DNA from: Stenotrophomonas maltophilia
Lineage (GTDB): Bacteria > Pseudomonadota > Gammaproteobacteria > Xanthomonadales > Xanthomonadaceae
NCBI RefSeq assembly: GCF_004684085.1
Contig: NZ_SRHZ01000006.1
Coordinates: forward strand, 1-64,000
Direction of reading: 5' to 3'
Length of the DNA: 64,000 bases
Each line of letters begins with the position of its first letter. Positions within the stretch are counted from its first letter, which is position 1. Of the stretch, positions 1 to 10,513 are shown piece after piece. The notes beneath the pieces were generated by a model that was not told the DNA's origin, made no database searches, and worked only from the letters and a program-made list of their open reading frames with translations. The position numbers were made by a program, and so were the translations under genes.

Positions 1-6
1 ACAGAA

Positions 7-73
7 CCGCCGGCCAGCGGCCGGCACTACCACGGCATTTGCATAGGGAATGCCGGCCAGCGGCCGGCACTAC
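7..73. repeat. Two SMAG-like GTAG palindromes (inverted orientation)
   Basis: Two near-identical copies (7-30 and 51-73) of a GC-rich palindrome with stem GCCGGCC/GGCCGGC end in CACTAC, the complement of GTAG. Both lie just upstream of the first gene. The same sequence recurs at 429-501 and 3319-3433. GTAG-terminated palindromes of this size are known from S. maltophilia genomes. Confidence 0.8.
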
Positions 74-135
74 CCACGAACGAAGGCCGTGGCATGATGT
101 CCGCGCGCCCCCGGCGCGATGACATGGAGTCTGCG

Positions 136-432
136 ATGGCCTGGTTGTCGCTGCTGCTGTTCCTGCCCTGGTTCCTGCTGCTGGGCAGCCTGTACTGGCT
201 GTTCCCGCGCCAGCCGCGTTCCGCGCGACGGCGCCTGTTCGATACCACCACCCTGGCGCTGGCCTTCGCTCTGAGCATCGGCTCGATGCTGTGGGGCTAT
301 CACATCGGCCGCGTGCAGCCCGGCGCCGGCCCCATCTGGCCGCAGGTGCTGGCCGTGCTGTATGCCTACGGCGCGTTCCTGGCGGTGCTGGTGCTGGCGT
401 TGCTGCTGCGGCCGCGATGGCTGGAAAGGTAG
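136..432 (+). CDS. Small hypothetical membrane protein
   Basis: I do not recognise a family. The protein of about 98 residues has a strongly hydrophobic N-terminus (about residues 2-20), an Arg-rich cytoplasmic loop, then two more hydrophobic stretches (about 38-52 and 68-90), and ends in basic residues. It is probably an inner-membrane protein with three helices. I chose ATG 136 because GGAG precedes it by 6 bases; ATGs at 94 and 124 are in frame but lack a ribosome binding site. The stop codon lies inside a GTAG palindrome (429-452), so the repeat abuts or supplies the end of the gene. Confidence 0.6.
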   Translation: MAWLSLLLFLPWFLLLGSLYWLFPRQPRSARRRLFDTTTLALAFALSIGSMLWGYHIGRVQPGAGPIWPQVLAVLYAYGAFLAVLVLALLLRPRWLER

Positions 433-501
433 TGCCGGCCGCTGGCTGGCACCTGCATTCTCCTGGCGATCCCAGGGTTGCCGGCCAGCGACCGGCACTA
501 C
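429..501. repeat. Inverted pair of GTAG palindromes
   Basis: One unit (429-452) starts with GTAG and a second, oppositely oriented unit (479-501) ends in CTAC. They are separated by about 26 bases. Each can form its own hairpin, and the pair can form a larger stem-loop in an mRNA crossing it. The first GTAG contains the TAG stop of the upstream gene. Together the pair fills most of the gap before the MBL-fold gene. Confidence 0.75.
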
Positions 502-581
502 CCGACCAAAGCCGCATCGAACCTGTCCCCGCTACGCGCCTACCATGGGCATCTGTTCCCGATCCTGCCAGGTGCGTGCCG

Positions 582-1514
582 ATGACCGCCGACCCCAGCA
601 TCCATACCATCGATACCGGCTTCCAGCGTCCCGATTTCGACGCGGCCTACCTGATCGTTGAAAACGGCCGCGCGGCCTTCGTCGACTGCGGCACCGGCCT
701 GTCCGTGCCGGCCATGCTGCAGGCGCTGGCGCACGCCGGCCTGGGCGTGGAAGCGGTGGACTGGTTGCTGCTCACGCACGTGCACCTGGACCACGCCGGC
801 GGCGCGGGCCTGCTGATGCAGCACCTGCCAAACGCCAAGGCGGTGCTGCACCCGCGCGGTGCACCGCACATGATTGACCCGACCCGGCTGATTGCCGGTG
901 CCACGGCGGTGTACGGCGCCGAGGAGATCGCGCGCAGCTATGGCCGCATCGAGGCGATTCCGGAACACCGTGTGGTGGTGGCCGAAGACGGCCACCGCAT
1001 CGATCTGGCCGGGCGCGAGCTGTTGCTGCTGCATACGCCTGGGCATGCGCTGCACCACTACTGCGTGTGGGATGCGCGCAGCCGCAGCTGGTTCACCGGC
1101 GATACCTTCGGCATCTCCTACCGCGAGCTGGACAGCGCGCAGGGCGCTTTCATCTTCCCCACCTCGTCGCCGGTGCAGTTCGATCCGGAGGCGATGACGG
1201 CCTCGATCCAGCGCATGCTGGGCTACGGCCCGCAGGCGATGTACCTCACCCACTACGGTCGTGTGGAACAGGTGGAGAAACTGGCCGACGACCTGTTCGA
1301 GCAGATCGATGCGATGGCCGCCATCGGCCGCCAGTGCGATGGCCGTCCGGACCGCCACCGCTGCCTGCTGGCCGCGCTGCAGGCGCTGTACCTGGAACGT
1401 GCACAGCTGCATGGCTGTGCGCTGGACGATGCGGCGGTGACCGCCGTTCTGGCGATGGACATCGAACTCAACGCGCAGGGCCTGGCGTGCTGGCTGGACC
1501 GCGTATCGCGCTGA
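582..1514 (+). CDS. MBL-fold metallo-hydrolase
   Basis: Metallo-beta-lactamase superfamily hydrolase of 310 residues. The metal-binding motif THVHLDHAGG lies at residues 65-74 (His66, His68, Asp70, His71). Further conserved ligands follow in HTPGHALHHY, FTGDTFG and LTHYGR, so the full binuclear site appears present. There is no signal peptide, so it is presumably cytoplasmic. The substrate cannot be read from sequence; glyoxalase II-like thioesterase, lactonase or other ester hydrolysis are all possible. I chose ATG 582 because an AGGTG lies 8 bases upstream and the long upstream extension of the frame runs through repeats. No operon partner is evident. Confidence 0.85.
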   Translation: MTADPSIHTIDTGFQRPDFDAAYLIVENGRAAFVDCGTGLSVPAMLQALAHAGLGVEAVDWLLLTHVHLDHAGGAGLLMQHLPNAKAVLHPRGAPHMIDPTRLIAGATAVYGAEEIARSYGRIEAIPEHRVVVAEDGHRIDLAGRELLLLHTPGHALHHYCVWDARSRSWFTGDTFGISYRELDSAQGAFIFPTSSPVQFDPEAMTASIQRMLGYGPQAMYLTHYGRVEQVEKLADDLFEQIDAMAAIGRQCDGRPDRHRCLLAALQALYLERAQLHGCALDDAAVTAVLAMDIELNAQGLACWLDRVSR

Positions 1515-1554
1515 CCTGGGCGCGCCCTGGCGGAAGGAATCCGTTGTGCCATGC

Positions 1555-1578
1555 GTAGATCCACGCCGCGCGTGGATG
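1555..1578. repeat. GTAG palindrome
   Basis: Single 24-base unit starting GTAG with stem ATCCACGC/GCGTGGAT, the same class as the tandem array at 10214-10441. It sits between the MBL-fold gene and the M28 peptidase. Confidence 0.75.
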
Positions 1579-1654
1579 ACGTGGGCCCAAGCCGCGCCGC
1601 GAAGTCACCACCACGTTACACTCTGGTGACTTCCAAGCTAGCCGTGGTACTGCC

Positions 1655-3316
<1,662 letters not shown>

Positions 3317-3318
3317 CG

Positions 3319-3433
3319 GTAGTGCCGGCCGCTGGCCGGCAACTTCTGGACGCAGGGTAGTGCCGGCCGCTGGCCGGCAACCTCATCAACCTTTCGAAGG
3401 AACGTGCAGTTGCCGGCCAGCGGCCGGCACTAC
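3319..3433. repeat. Cluster of three GTAG palindromes
   Basis: Two direct copies of the GTAGTGCCGGCC class (3319-3342 and 3357-3380) and one inverted copy (3410-3433) sit between the convergent M28 peptidase and the MFS gene. They occupy the position of a bidirectional terminator, but no T-run is present. Confidence 0.8.
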
Positions 3434-3505
3434 CACGTCTTCAGCCACGCGCCCCAACCGGTGGCCACCGGCATTGCACCGGTGGCCGCGATCATGACAG
3501 CCCCC

Positions 3506-4840
3506 TTACTTGCGGGTGCCGTCGAGCCAGTTCGGGCCCTTGTTGGTGAGGAAGAACACGTAGACCACCAGCGACACTGCGATCGTCGCGGTCACGTAGA
3601 TGGCGAACCAGTCGACATGACCGGTCTTCAGCGCGCCCTGGTACAGCAGCGGGGCGGTGCCGCCGAACAGTGAGTTGGCCAGCGCATAGCCCAGGCCTAC
3701 GCCCAGTGCACGCACGTGGGTGGGGAACAGCTCGGCCTTCACCACGGCGTTGATGGAGGTGTAGCCGGTGAGGATGACAAAGCCCAGCGCCAGCGTCAGG
3801 AACGCCAGGGTGGCGTCATGCTGGTGCGGCAGCTGGGTGATCAGGTACCAGCTGTACAGCACGCCGCCCACGCCGAAGAACACCAGCAGCGTCTTGCGGC
3901 CGATGATGTCCGACAGCCAGCCGCCGACCGGTTGCAGCACCATCAGGAAGGCCAGCACGCCCAGGTTGATCAGGGTGCCGGTCATCGGATCATTGGCGGC
4001 GAAGGCACTCTGGATCATCTTCGGGCCGTTCACCGAATAGGTGTAGAAGGCCACGGTGCCACCGGCGGTGATCAGGAAGCACAGCAGCAGCGGCCGCCAC
4101 TGGTGCACGAAGAGCTCGTACATCGAGCCGGACTTCTGCGCCTTGCCCTCGCGTGCTGCCTCGATGGACGACTCCGACAGCGATTCGTCCATGCCACGGC
4201 GCAGCCAGAACACCACCACTGCGGCGATGCCACCGATACCGAAGGCGATGCGCCAGCCCCACTCGGAGATTTCCGGCTTGCCCCAGAAGGTCAGCATCAA
4301 CAGCAGGGTCAGCTGGGCCAGCACGTGACCACCGACCAGGGTGACGTAGTGGAAGGAGGACAGGAAGCCGCGGCGGCCCGGGATCGCAGCCTCGGACATG
4401 TAGGTGGCGCTGGCGCCGTATTCACCGCCGGTGGCGAAGCCCTGCAGCAACCGCGCGAACAGCAGGACCACGGCCGCCCAGATACCGATGCTGGCGGCGG
4501 TGGGGGTGATGGCGATGAGGAACGAACAGGCCGCCATCAGCGTGACCGACACGGTCAGCGCCTGGCGGCGACCGTGGCGGTCGGCAAAGCGGCCGAAGAA
4601 CCAGGCACCGATCGGGCGCATCAGGAAGGTCGCGGCGAAGATCGCCCACACGTACATGGTGGAGTTCTTGTCATCCGGCGAGAAGAACTGCGATTCGAAG
4701 TACACGGCGAACACCGAGTACACATAGACGTCGTACCACTCCACCAGATTGCCGGCGGAGCCTTTGAGGGTATTGGAGATCGACCGCCGCAGTGCGGCGC
4801 CGTCGGTGGCGGGTACAGCAGGTTGGGACGTGGTGCTCAT
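3506..4840 (-). CDS. MFS transporter, metabolite:H+ symporter (KgtP/ProP-like)
   Basis: Integral inner-membrane carrier of 444 residues with about 12 helices. The N-terminus (GNLVEWYDVYVYSVFAVYF), the loop-2 signature GRFADRHGRRQAL and FARLLQGFATGGEYGAS are typical of the metabolite:proton symporter group (KgtP, ProP, ShiA). The wording is closest to alpha-ketoglutarate permeases, so uptake of a dicarboxylate or similar organic acid is plausible but inferred. It stands alone, converging on the M28 gene and divergent from the EamA pair, with a 226-base intergenic region that must hold both promoters. Confidence 0.85.
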   Translation of the reverse strand: MSTTSQPAVPATDGAALRRSISNTLKGSAGNLVEWYDVYVYSVFAVYFESQFFSPDDKNSTMYVWAIFAATFLMRPIGAWFFGRFADRHGRRQALTVSVTLMAACSFLIAITPTAASIGIWAAVVLLFARLLQGFATGGEYGASATYMSEAAIPGRRGFLSSFHYVTLVGGHVLAQLTLLLMLTFWGKPEISEWGWRIAFGIGGIAAVVVFWLRRGMDESLSESSIEAAREGKAQKSGSMYELFVHQWRPLLLCFLITAGGTVAFYTYSVNGPKMIQSAFAANDPMTGTLINLGVLAFLMVLQPVGGWLSDIIGRKTLLVFFGVGGVLYSWYLITQLPHQHDATLAFLTLALGFVILTGYTSINAVVKAELFPTHVRALGVGLGYALANSLFGGTAPLLYQGALKTGHVDWFAIYVTATIAVSLVVYVFFLTNKGPNWLDGTRK

Positions 4841-5066
4841 CTGGGTGGGAATCCTCGATGCGGCGCGTCCGTGCGCAGGGAATACGGCGCCCGGCCATCG
4901 GGGCGGCGCGGCCGGGCAAGCCTTCTTGGTACTGCATCAGCCGTCAACACGGGGTAGCAGACCAGAGCAGGGTGCATGGATGGGTGACAGCGTGCCACCG
5001 TATGGGGTCCCGGACCATACTCAAAACGTCCTAGAATCCGCCTTCCCCCGGCTCCTCTGGTGCGTC

Positions 5067-5972
5067 ATGTCGGCTCCCCCTGTTCCGTCTGCGGCTGCCC
5101 CCCGGGGTGGCCTTGTCGCGCTGGCATTGCTGCTGGTCTACGTGGTCTGGGGTTCGACTTACCTGGGTATCGCCAAGGCCCTGCACGGCGGCGCGCTGCC
5201 GCTGACGATGGTCTCCGGCAGCCGCTTCATCATTGCCGGCGGCCTGATGTTCCTGGCCTTGCGCCTATTCTGGAAGATGCCGAACCCAACCCTGCGGCAG
5301 TGGCGCAACCTGGTCATCATGGGCGTGACCATGCTGGTGCTGGGCAACGGCATGGTGGTACTGGCCGAGCGCGAGGTGTCCTCGGGCCTGGCGGCCACGG
5401 CGGTGGCCTCGGTGCCGCTGTGGATGGCGCTGTTCTCGGCGCTGCGTGGCCAGCACGCCAGCAAGGGCGAATGGCTGGGCATCGCGGTCGGCTTTGTCGG
5501 CGTGGTCTGGCTCAATGCCGGCAGCAGCCTGACCGCCTCGCCGACCGGGCTGGTGCTGCTGCTGATCGCGCCGATCGGCTGGGCGTTCGGTTCGGTGTGG
5601 GCACGCGGGCTGGATCTGCCGGGCCCGTTCATGACTGCCGCCGGGCAGATGATCTGCGGCGGCGTGCTGCTGGTGCTGATCGGCCTGGCCGTCGGCGAGC
5701 GGCCGACCTCGCTGCCCGACACCGGTGGCCTGCTGGCGATGGCCTACCTGTGTGTGTTCGGTTCGATCGTGGCGTTCACCGCCTATGTGTGGCTGCTGCA
5801 GAACGTGCGCCCGGCGCTGGCGGGCAGCTATGCGTACGTCAATCCCGTGATTGCCGTGCTGTTGGGCGCCGCATTGAATGGTGAACGTTTTGGATGGCGG
5901 GACTTCCTCGCCATGGCGGTGATTCTTCTGGGTGTGGTGGTACTGACAATGGCAAGGACGCGAAAGAAATGA
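5067..5972 (+). CDS. EamA-family drug/metabolite exporter, YedA-like
   Basis: Ten-helix inner-membrane exporter of the DMT superfamily, 301 residues, two EamA repeats. The first helix carries the family signature VVWGSTYLGI, as in YedA. ATG 5067 gives the normal N-terminus; in-frame upstream sequence lacks membrane character. It overlaps the next EamA gene by 4 bases (ATGA), so the two are co-translated. The substrate is unknown; amino acids or small metabolites are typical for the family. Confidence 0.85.
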   Translation: MSAPPVPSAAAPRGGLVALALLLVYVVWGSTYLGIAKALHGGALPLTMVSGSRFIIAGGLMFLALRLFWKMPNPTLRQWRNLVIMGVTMLVLGNGMVVLAEREVSSGLAATAVASVPLWMALFSALRGQHASKGEWLGIAVGFVGVVWLNAGSSLTASPTGLVLLLIAPIGWAFGSVWARGLDLPGPFMTAAGQMICGGVLLVLIGLAVGERPTSLPDTGGLLAMAYLCVFGSIVAFTAYVWLLQNVRPALAGSYAYVNPVIAVLLGAALNGERFGWRDFLAMAVILLGVVVLTMARTRKK

Positions 5973-6865
5973 GCATGGACGAGAAAGAACAACGCCGTGG
6001 CCTGCTGGTCACCGCCTCCACCTTCGTGATCTGGGGGCTGGTGCCGGTGTACTGGCACCTGCTCAACGAGGTGCCCTCGTTCCAGATCATCGCCCACCGC
6101 ATCATCTGGAGCACCGTGATGGTGCTGGGCTGGCTGCTGCTCAGTTCGCGCCTGGGCTGGTGGCAGAAGATCGCCGCACAGCCGCGCGCGCTGTCGATCC
6201 TGCTGGTGTCGAGCCTGACCATCGCCTTCAACTGGGGCCTGTACATCTGGGCGATCAATGCCGGCCACGTCATCGAGACCAGCCTGGGCTACTTCATCAA
6301 CCCGCTGGTGAACGTGCTGCTGGGCGTGCTGGTGCTGAAGGAGCGGCTGCGCCGCCTGCAGTGGGTGGCGGTGGCAATGGCGGCGGTGGGTGTGGCCTGG
6401 CTGACCATCGATGCCGGCACGCCGCCGTGGATCGCGCTGGGCCTGGCCTGTTCGTTCGGCCTGTATGGCCTGTTGCGCAAGCTGGTCTCGGTCGATCCGG
6501 TGGCCGGCCTTGGCGTGGAAAGCCTGTACCTGTTCCTGCCGGCGCTGGCCTTTGCGATCTGGGCAGAGAACGGTCATGGCGGCGCGTTCTTCCACGGCTG
6601 GGGCTGGCGCAACGATCTGCTGTTGATCTTCGGCGGCGCGATCACTGCGGTGCCGCTGATCGGCTTCGCTTACGGTGTGAAGCGCATTCCGCTGTCGCTG
6701 GTCGGCATCCTGCAGTACATCGCGCCGAGCCTGCAGCTGCTGCTGGGCGTGTTCTTCTTCCACGAAGCATTCGACACCGCCAAGGCGATCGGTTTCGCTG
6801 CGATCTGGGCGGGCCTGATCCTGTTCGTCGGCGACAACATCCGCACGATGCGCGCCAAGCGGTAG
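5969..6865 (+). CDS. rarD: EamA-family transporter RarD
   Basis: Second DMT exporter of the pair, 298 residues and about ten helices. The N-terminal signature (F-x-IWGLVPVYWHLL, then IIAHRIIWS) is that of RarD, named for chloramphenicol sensitivity in other bacteria; its natural substrate is not established. Start ATG 5969 overlaps the stop of the YedA-like gene. A perfect 18-bp stem hairpin follows 12 bases after the stop and may stabilise or end the transcript. Confidence 0.88.
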   Translation: MSMDEKEQRRGLLVTASTFVIWGLVPVYWHLLNEVPSFQIIAHRIIWSTVMVLGWLLLSSRLGWWQKIAAQPRALSILLVSSLTIAFNWGLYIWAINAGHVIETSLGYFINPLVNVLLGVLVLKERLRRLQWVAVAMAAVGVAWLTIDAGTPPWIALGLACSFGLYGLLRKLVSVDPVAGLGVESLYLFLPALAFAIWAENGHGGAFFHGWGWRNDLLLIFGGAITAVPLIGFAYGVKRIPLSLVGILQYIAPSLQLLLGVFFFHEAFDTAKAIGFAAIWAGLILFVGDNIRTMRAKR

Positions 6866-6877
6866 CGCCGGGCCAAG

Positions 6878-6916
6878 GGGGTCGGATCCCTCCGCAACGC
6901 GGAGGGATCCGACCCC
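6878..6916. repeat. Perfect 18-bp hairpin, GGGGTCGGATCC class
   Basis: Arms 6878-6895 and 6899-6916 are exactly complementary around a 3-base loop, with outer ends GGGGTCGGATCC/GGATCCGACCCC. A related copy with the same ends lies at 47392-47430. It has no T-run on either strand, so it looks more like a REP-type palindrome than an intrinsic terminator. It sits between the convergent rarD and TonB-receptor genes. Confidence 0.7.
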
Positions 6917-6926
6917 GCTTCCCCGT

Positions 6927-6959
6927 AAAAAAGAACGGCGCCCCGAGGGGCGCCGTTCT
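6927..6959 (-). terminator. Intrinsic terminator of the TonB-dependent receptor gene
   Basis: A 12-bp perfect stem (6932-6943 with 6948-6959, loop CGAG) is followed on the minus strand by a run of six T (A-run at 6927-6932). It lies about 55 bases past the stop of the minus-strand receptor gene. Confidence 0.85.
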
Positions 6960-7013
6960 GCTTCCATCCACAGCCAGGAGAGAGATGGCTGTGGCGGGAA
7001 CGCGGTTGCAGGC

Positions 7014-9872
7014 TTAGAAGCGCTGCTGGTACTTCATGTACATGAAGCGGCCGATGTCGAAGCCACCGAAGTAGGTGAAGCTGCTGTTCGGCTGGCTGTA
7101 CATGATCGGGCCCTGGTGGTCGAAGACGTTGTTCACGCCCAGCGACACGGTGCCGTCCCACGGCAGGCTGTAACGCACCTGCAGATCGTGGAAGGTGTTG
7201 GAGCCCACCTTGCGGCTCGGCTGCGCATCGGTATACGGCGAGACGAAGCCGGCCATGTTGCAGTCCGGGCCACCGCTCAGGTCGTACGAGCAGGCTTCCT
7301 TCATGCCCGAGTAGTAGCGGGCGGTCCAACCGATGCCCAGATCGCCGTACTGCCAATCCAGGTTGAAGGTCGAACGCACGCGGAAGTTGCCCTCCCAGCC
7401 GGTCCGCTGTTCCACCGGCGTGGTGGCGGCGCTGTCGTTGCGCTGCTCCAGGTACTCGGTGTAGGTGGTGTTCCAGATGGCGGCAAAGCGGCCGAACGAG
7501 GTTTCCGGCAGGCGGTAGCGCAGGCTGAAATCGTAGCCAGCGGTTTCGCGGTAGCCGGCATTGACCAGCGAGCGGTCCAGCGCCGTCACCTGGCCCAGCG
7601 TCTTGGCGCTGGTCGAACGGGTGAAGCGGCCACAGGCCGAATCCACACCCTGCACGTAGCACTGGTTGAGGATGTCGGTGGCCGATTCACCCACGATCGC
7701 GTTGTCGATGCGGATCTTCCACCAGTCCAGGCTGACATCCAGGCCCGGCACGAACTCGGGGCTGTACACCAGGCCCACGGTCCAGGTCTTGGCGGTTTCC
7801 GGCTTCAGGTTCACGTTGGAACCGGAGTCGAAATCGGCGATGCCCTGCTGGCCCGGACGGTTGGCAACGTTGCCTTCCGAAGCGGTCTGCTGGCGGAAGT
7901 CCGCCGGCACCTTGAGGGCCTGGCAGCGTGCGGCCACGGTCGCGCTGCTGGCGGCGATGCCGAACGAGGTATCGCACGGATCGGTGAACGAATCACGGCT
8001 CTTCGTGCCACCGCTGTACAGGTCGTCCACGGTCGGCGCACGGAAGCCGGTGCCGTAGGTGGCTCGCACCAGCAGGCTGTCGATCGGCTTCCACTTCACG
8101 CCGAACTTGCTGTTGGTGGTCGAACCGAAGGTGTTGTAGTCGGTGTAGCGACCGGCCAGGTCCAGCGACAGCTCGCGCGCGAACGGCATGTCGGCCAGCA
8201 GCGGCACCTGCAGTTCCAGGTAGACCTCGTTGAGCGAGTAGTCGCCACGGGTCGGCTGGCCGGTGGTGCCGGTGATCTCGCCCTTCTGCACCATCATGTC
8301 CGGGGTATAGCTGGCTTCTTCGTTGCGGTGCTCGAAGCCCATCGCGGCCATGACATCACCGGCCGGCAGGGTGAACACCGAGCCGGAGATGTTGGCGCTG
8401 GCGACCTTGGTGGTGCTCTTCATCTTGTCGACGAAGCGGGTGAACAGGTAGTCCTGCACGTCCGGGTTGCTCAGCGAGCCCGGGCCCGTATAGCCCATCG
8501 GAGCGGCCGGGTTCCATGGCACGCAGCCGGCGATCACCGCGCCCGGCGCACCGCAACGGGCCACGTTGCCGTCCATGAAGGACGGGCCGACGGCCTGGTT
8601 GACGTGCGGCTGGTACAGGCTGCCGCTACCGATGCGCTCGCCTTCATTGCGGTTGTACATGTAGCTGACGTTCCAGTCCCAGTAACGCGAACCGGTTTCG
8701 AAGCTGCCTTCCATGCCGATGCTGGCGCGCGTGGTCTCCAGGTTGTTCTCGGTCGCACGCGGCATTTCTTCGGTGCGGTGCGAGAACAGCACGTCCTGGC
8801 CCCAGTGGTTGAACGCGCTGTCCTTGGACAGGGCCGCACGGGAACCGTTGCGTGCCTGCGCGGTGGACACCGAGTAGGGGTAACCGGCCAGGTGCTTGGT
8901 CGACTCGCGCTTGCTGTACATCGCGTCGGCCACGATGCGCAGGTCATCGTTGATCGAGAAGCCGCCGTTGGCGAACACCGAGGTGCGCTCCAGGCCGCTC
9001 AGCAGGCTCATGTTGGTCTTGGTATTGGAGCCATCGGCCGGATTCGGCGCGTGGAAATTATCCTTGTTGCCCGGGTCGCCGCCCGGGCCGACGGTCAGCG
9101 ACTTGCCACCGACGGTGACGCTGCCCCACTGCGTGGTCTGGTTCAGTGCCTTGACGTCGTCGGAATGGCGCGGGCCACCCGGGTAACGGCTGAACTCGCG
9201 CTCGCTGCCGAGGATCTCGTCTTCCTTGGTGCGCTCGGCGCCGACGCTGAACCAGCCGCGGTCGAAGGTCTTGCCGAAGGTGGCGCTGTAGGAGCGCTTC
9301 TGGCCGTCGCCTTCACCGTACTGGCCGACGTAGACGCTGGCTTCGCCACCGTCGAAGTTCTTGCGGGTGATGATGTTGACCACGCCGGCGATGGCGTCCG
9401 AGCCATACAGTGCGGACGCACCATCGGTCAGCACTTCCACGCGTTCGACGATGGCCGAGGGAATCGAAGCCAGGTCGGAGTAGCCGCCGGCACTGACGCC
9501 CATGCGGCGGCCATCGATCAGCACCAGGCTGCGTTCCGGGCCGAGGTTGCGCAGGCTGACGTACATGCCGCCGAAGTCGCGCGAAGAACTCAGCGACGAC
9601 GCGCGGCTCAGGCTCGGTGCACCGGCGGCGGTGACGTCCTGCAGGATGTCGGCGACGTTGACGTAGCCCTTCTTCTCGATCTCGGCGCGGTTGAGCGCAA
9701 CCACCGGCTGGGCGGTTTCGACACTGGCCTGGCGGATGCGCGAGCCGGTGATTTCGATGCGGTCGAGGTTGGTCGGGGTATCGCCGGCGCTCTGTGCGAA
9801 GGCGGGGGTGGTGCAGCTGGTCGCCAGCGCGATGACGATCGCGTTGCGCAGCGGATTGGTTTTCAGGGACAT
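7014..9872 (-). CDS. TonB-dependent outer-membrane receptor
   Basis: Large outer-membrane transporter, about 952 residues. Order: signal peptide (ending ...TTPAFAQ), a plug starting at the ITGSRIRQ box with ADILQDV, LVLIDGRRM and GAIAGVVNIITRK-type plug motifs (here SDAIAGVVNIITRK), then a long beta-barrel ending in an aromatic residue (...MKYQQRF). The family imports scarce large nutrients (siderophores, carbohydrates, peptides) using TonB-ExbBD energy. ITGSRI receptors are greatly expanded in Xanthomonadaceae. No sigma/anti-sigma pair, TonB or substrate enzymes adjoin it, so the ligand cannot be inferred. ATG 9872 places the signal peptide normally; ATG 9902 is in frame. Confidence 0.92.
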   Translation of the reverse strand: MSLKTNPLRNAIVIALATSCTTPAFAQSAGDTPTNLDRIEITGSRIRQASVETAQPVVALNRAEIEKKGYVNVADILQDVTAAGAPSLSRASSLSSSRDFGGMYVSLRNLGPERSLVLIDGRRMGVSAGGYSDLASIPSAIVERVEVLTDGASALYGSDAIAGVVNIITRKNFDGGEASVYVGQYGEGDGQKRSYSATFGKTFDRGWFSVGAERTKEDEILGSEREFSRYPGGPRHSDDVKALNQTTQWGSVTVGGKSLTVGPGGDPGNKDNFHAPNPADGSNTKTNMSLLSGLERTSVFANGGFSINDDLRIVADAMYSKRESTKHLAGYPYSVSTAQARNGSRAALSKDSAFNHWGQDVLFSHRTEEMPRATENNLETTRASIGMEGSFETGSRYWDWNVSYMYNRNEGERIGSGSLYQPHVNQAVGPSFMDGNVARCGAPGAVIAGCVPWNPAAPMGYTGPGSLSNPDVQDYLFTRFVDKMKSTTKVASANISGSVFTLPAGDVMAAMGFEHRNEEASYTPDMMVQKGEITGTTGQPTRGDYSLNEVYLELQVPLLADMPFARELSLDLAGRYTDYNTFGSTTNSKFGVKWKPIDSLLVRATYGTGFRAPTVDDLYSGGTKSRDSFTDPCDTSFGIAASSATVAARCQALKVPADFRQQTASEGNVANRPGQQGIADFDSGSNVNLKPETAKTWTVGLVYSPEFVPGLDVSLDWWKIRIDNAIVGESATDILNQCYVQGVDSACGRFTRSTSAKTLGQVTALDRSLVNAGYRETAGYDFSLRYRLPETSFGRFAAIWNTTYTEYLEQRNDSAATTPVEQRTGWEGNFRVRSTFNLDWQYGDLGIGWTARYYSGMKEACSYDLSGGPDCNMAGFVSPYTDAQPSRKVGSNTFHDLQVRYSLPWDGTVSLGVNNVFDHQGPIMYSQPNSSFTYFGGFDIGRFMYMKYQQRF

Positions 9873-10213
9873 CCGTGAAATCTCGTGTTTCAGAAAAAAC
9901 ATGCGCCCGTTCTGTGGGCGCGTGGGGTGCTGCAAACCAACGTGGGGGCCGGGATTCTAGAGTGTTTCCATTCGTAACTGTTTGTCTCTGCGCTGTGGAG
10001 GTGCGCGAAAATGAATCGCAACCAACAATCCACAGATGCGCTGTGCGCAGCGTCACGTGCGCTGCGTTTGCGATGGGCAGAGGCATCGATAGCGGCGGAT
10101 TTCCCGCAATCTGTAGCGGCGCGTGTGCACAGACATCCATCCACGCATGGCGTGGATCTACTGGATCCGCGCGTAATGCATCGGTCAATGCCATACGTGG
10201 ATGCATCACGCCA
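9873..10213. other. Upstream region of the TonB receptor
   Basis: No gene is supported here. It should hold the receptor promoter; a possible minus-strand -10 hexamer TAGAAT is at 9954-9959 but I see no convincing -35. One inverted GTAG palindrome of the ATCCACGC class lies at 10138-10161 and a decayed half-copy near 10190-10203. The tandem array begins immediately after. Confidence 0.4.
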
Positions 10214-10441
10214 GTAGATCCACGCCATGCGTGGATGTGCCGCATCAGTAGATCCACGCCATGCGTGGATGCGTCGCATCAGTAGATCCACGCCATGCGT
10301 GGATGCGTCGCATCAGTAGATCCACGCCATGCGTGGATGCATCACACCAGTAGATCCACGCCACGCGTGGATGCGTCGCATCAGTAGATCCACGCCACGC
10401 GTGGATGCGTCGCATCAGTAGATCCACGCCATGCGTGGATG
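10214..10441. repeat. Seven-copy tandem array of GTAG palindromes, 34-bp period
   Basis: Seven 24-base units start with GTAG at 10214, 10248, 10282, 10316, 10350, 10384 and 10418, so the period is exactly 34 bases. Each unit is an inverted repeat (stem ATCCACGC/GCGTGGAT, with CCAC/GTGG variants). The 10-base linkers are themselves conserved (CGTCGCATCA in four of six), which points to amplification of a unit-plus-linker. The array separates two minus-strand genes. It is not a CRISPR, because the repeat is palindromic and the spacers are nearly identical. Confidence 0.92.
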
Positions 10442-10444
10442 ACG

Positions 10445-10479
10445 CTCAAACAAAAAAGGACGGAGCCTCCGCTCCGTCC
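10445..10479 (-). terminator. Intrinsic terminator of the ABC exporter operon
   Basis: A perfect 9-bp stem (GGACGGAGC at 10458-10466 with its complement at 10471-10479, loop CTCC) is followed on the minus strand by a T-rich run (A-rich 10448-10457). It lies about 35 bases past the stop of the last permease gene. Confidence 0.88.
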
Positions 10480-10513
10480 CCTGCGCAATGCGCGTTCTAT
10501 AGCTGCGTGATGC

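Noticed and set aside
7116-9878. Very long open frame antisense to the TonB receptor
   Set aside because: High GC content produces long stop-free antisense frames. The minus-strand frame has a signal peptide, plug motifs and a barrel; the antisense one has none.
10245-10427. Open frame encoding a peptide with repeated HAWRGSTDA-like segments
   Set aside because: It is only translation of the palindromic array; there is no ribosome binding site or family, and the frame shifts meaning with each 34-base unit.
10214-10441. CRISPR-like regular repeats
   Set aside because: The repeated unit is a palindrome and the intervening 10-base segments are nearly identical, not unique spacers. No cas genes are near.
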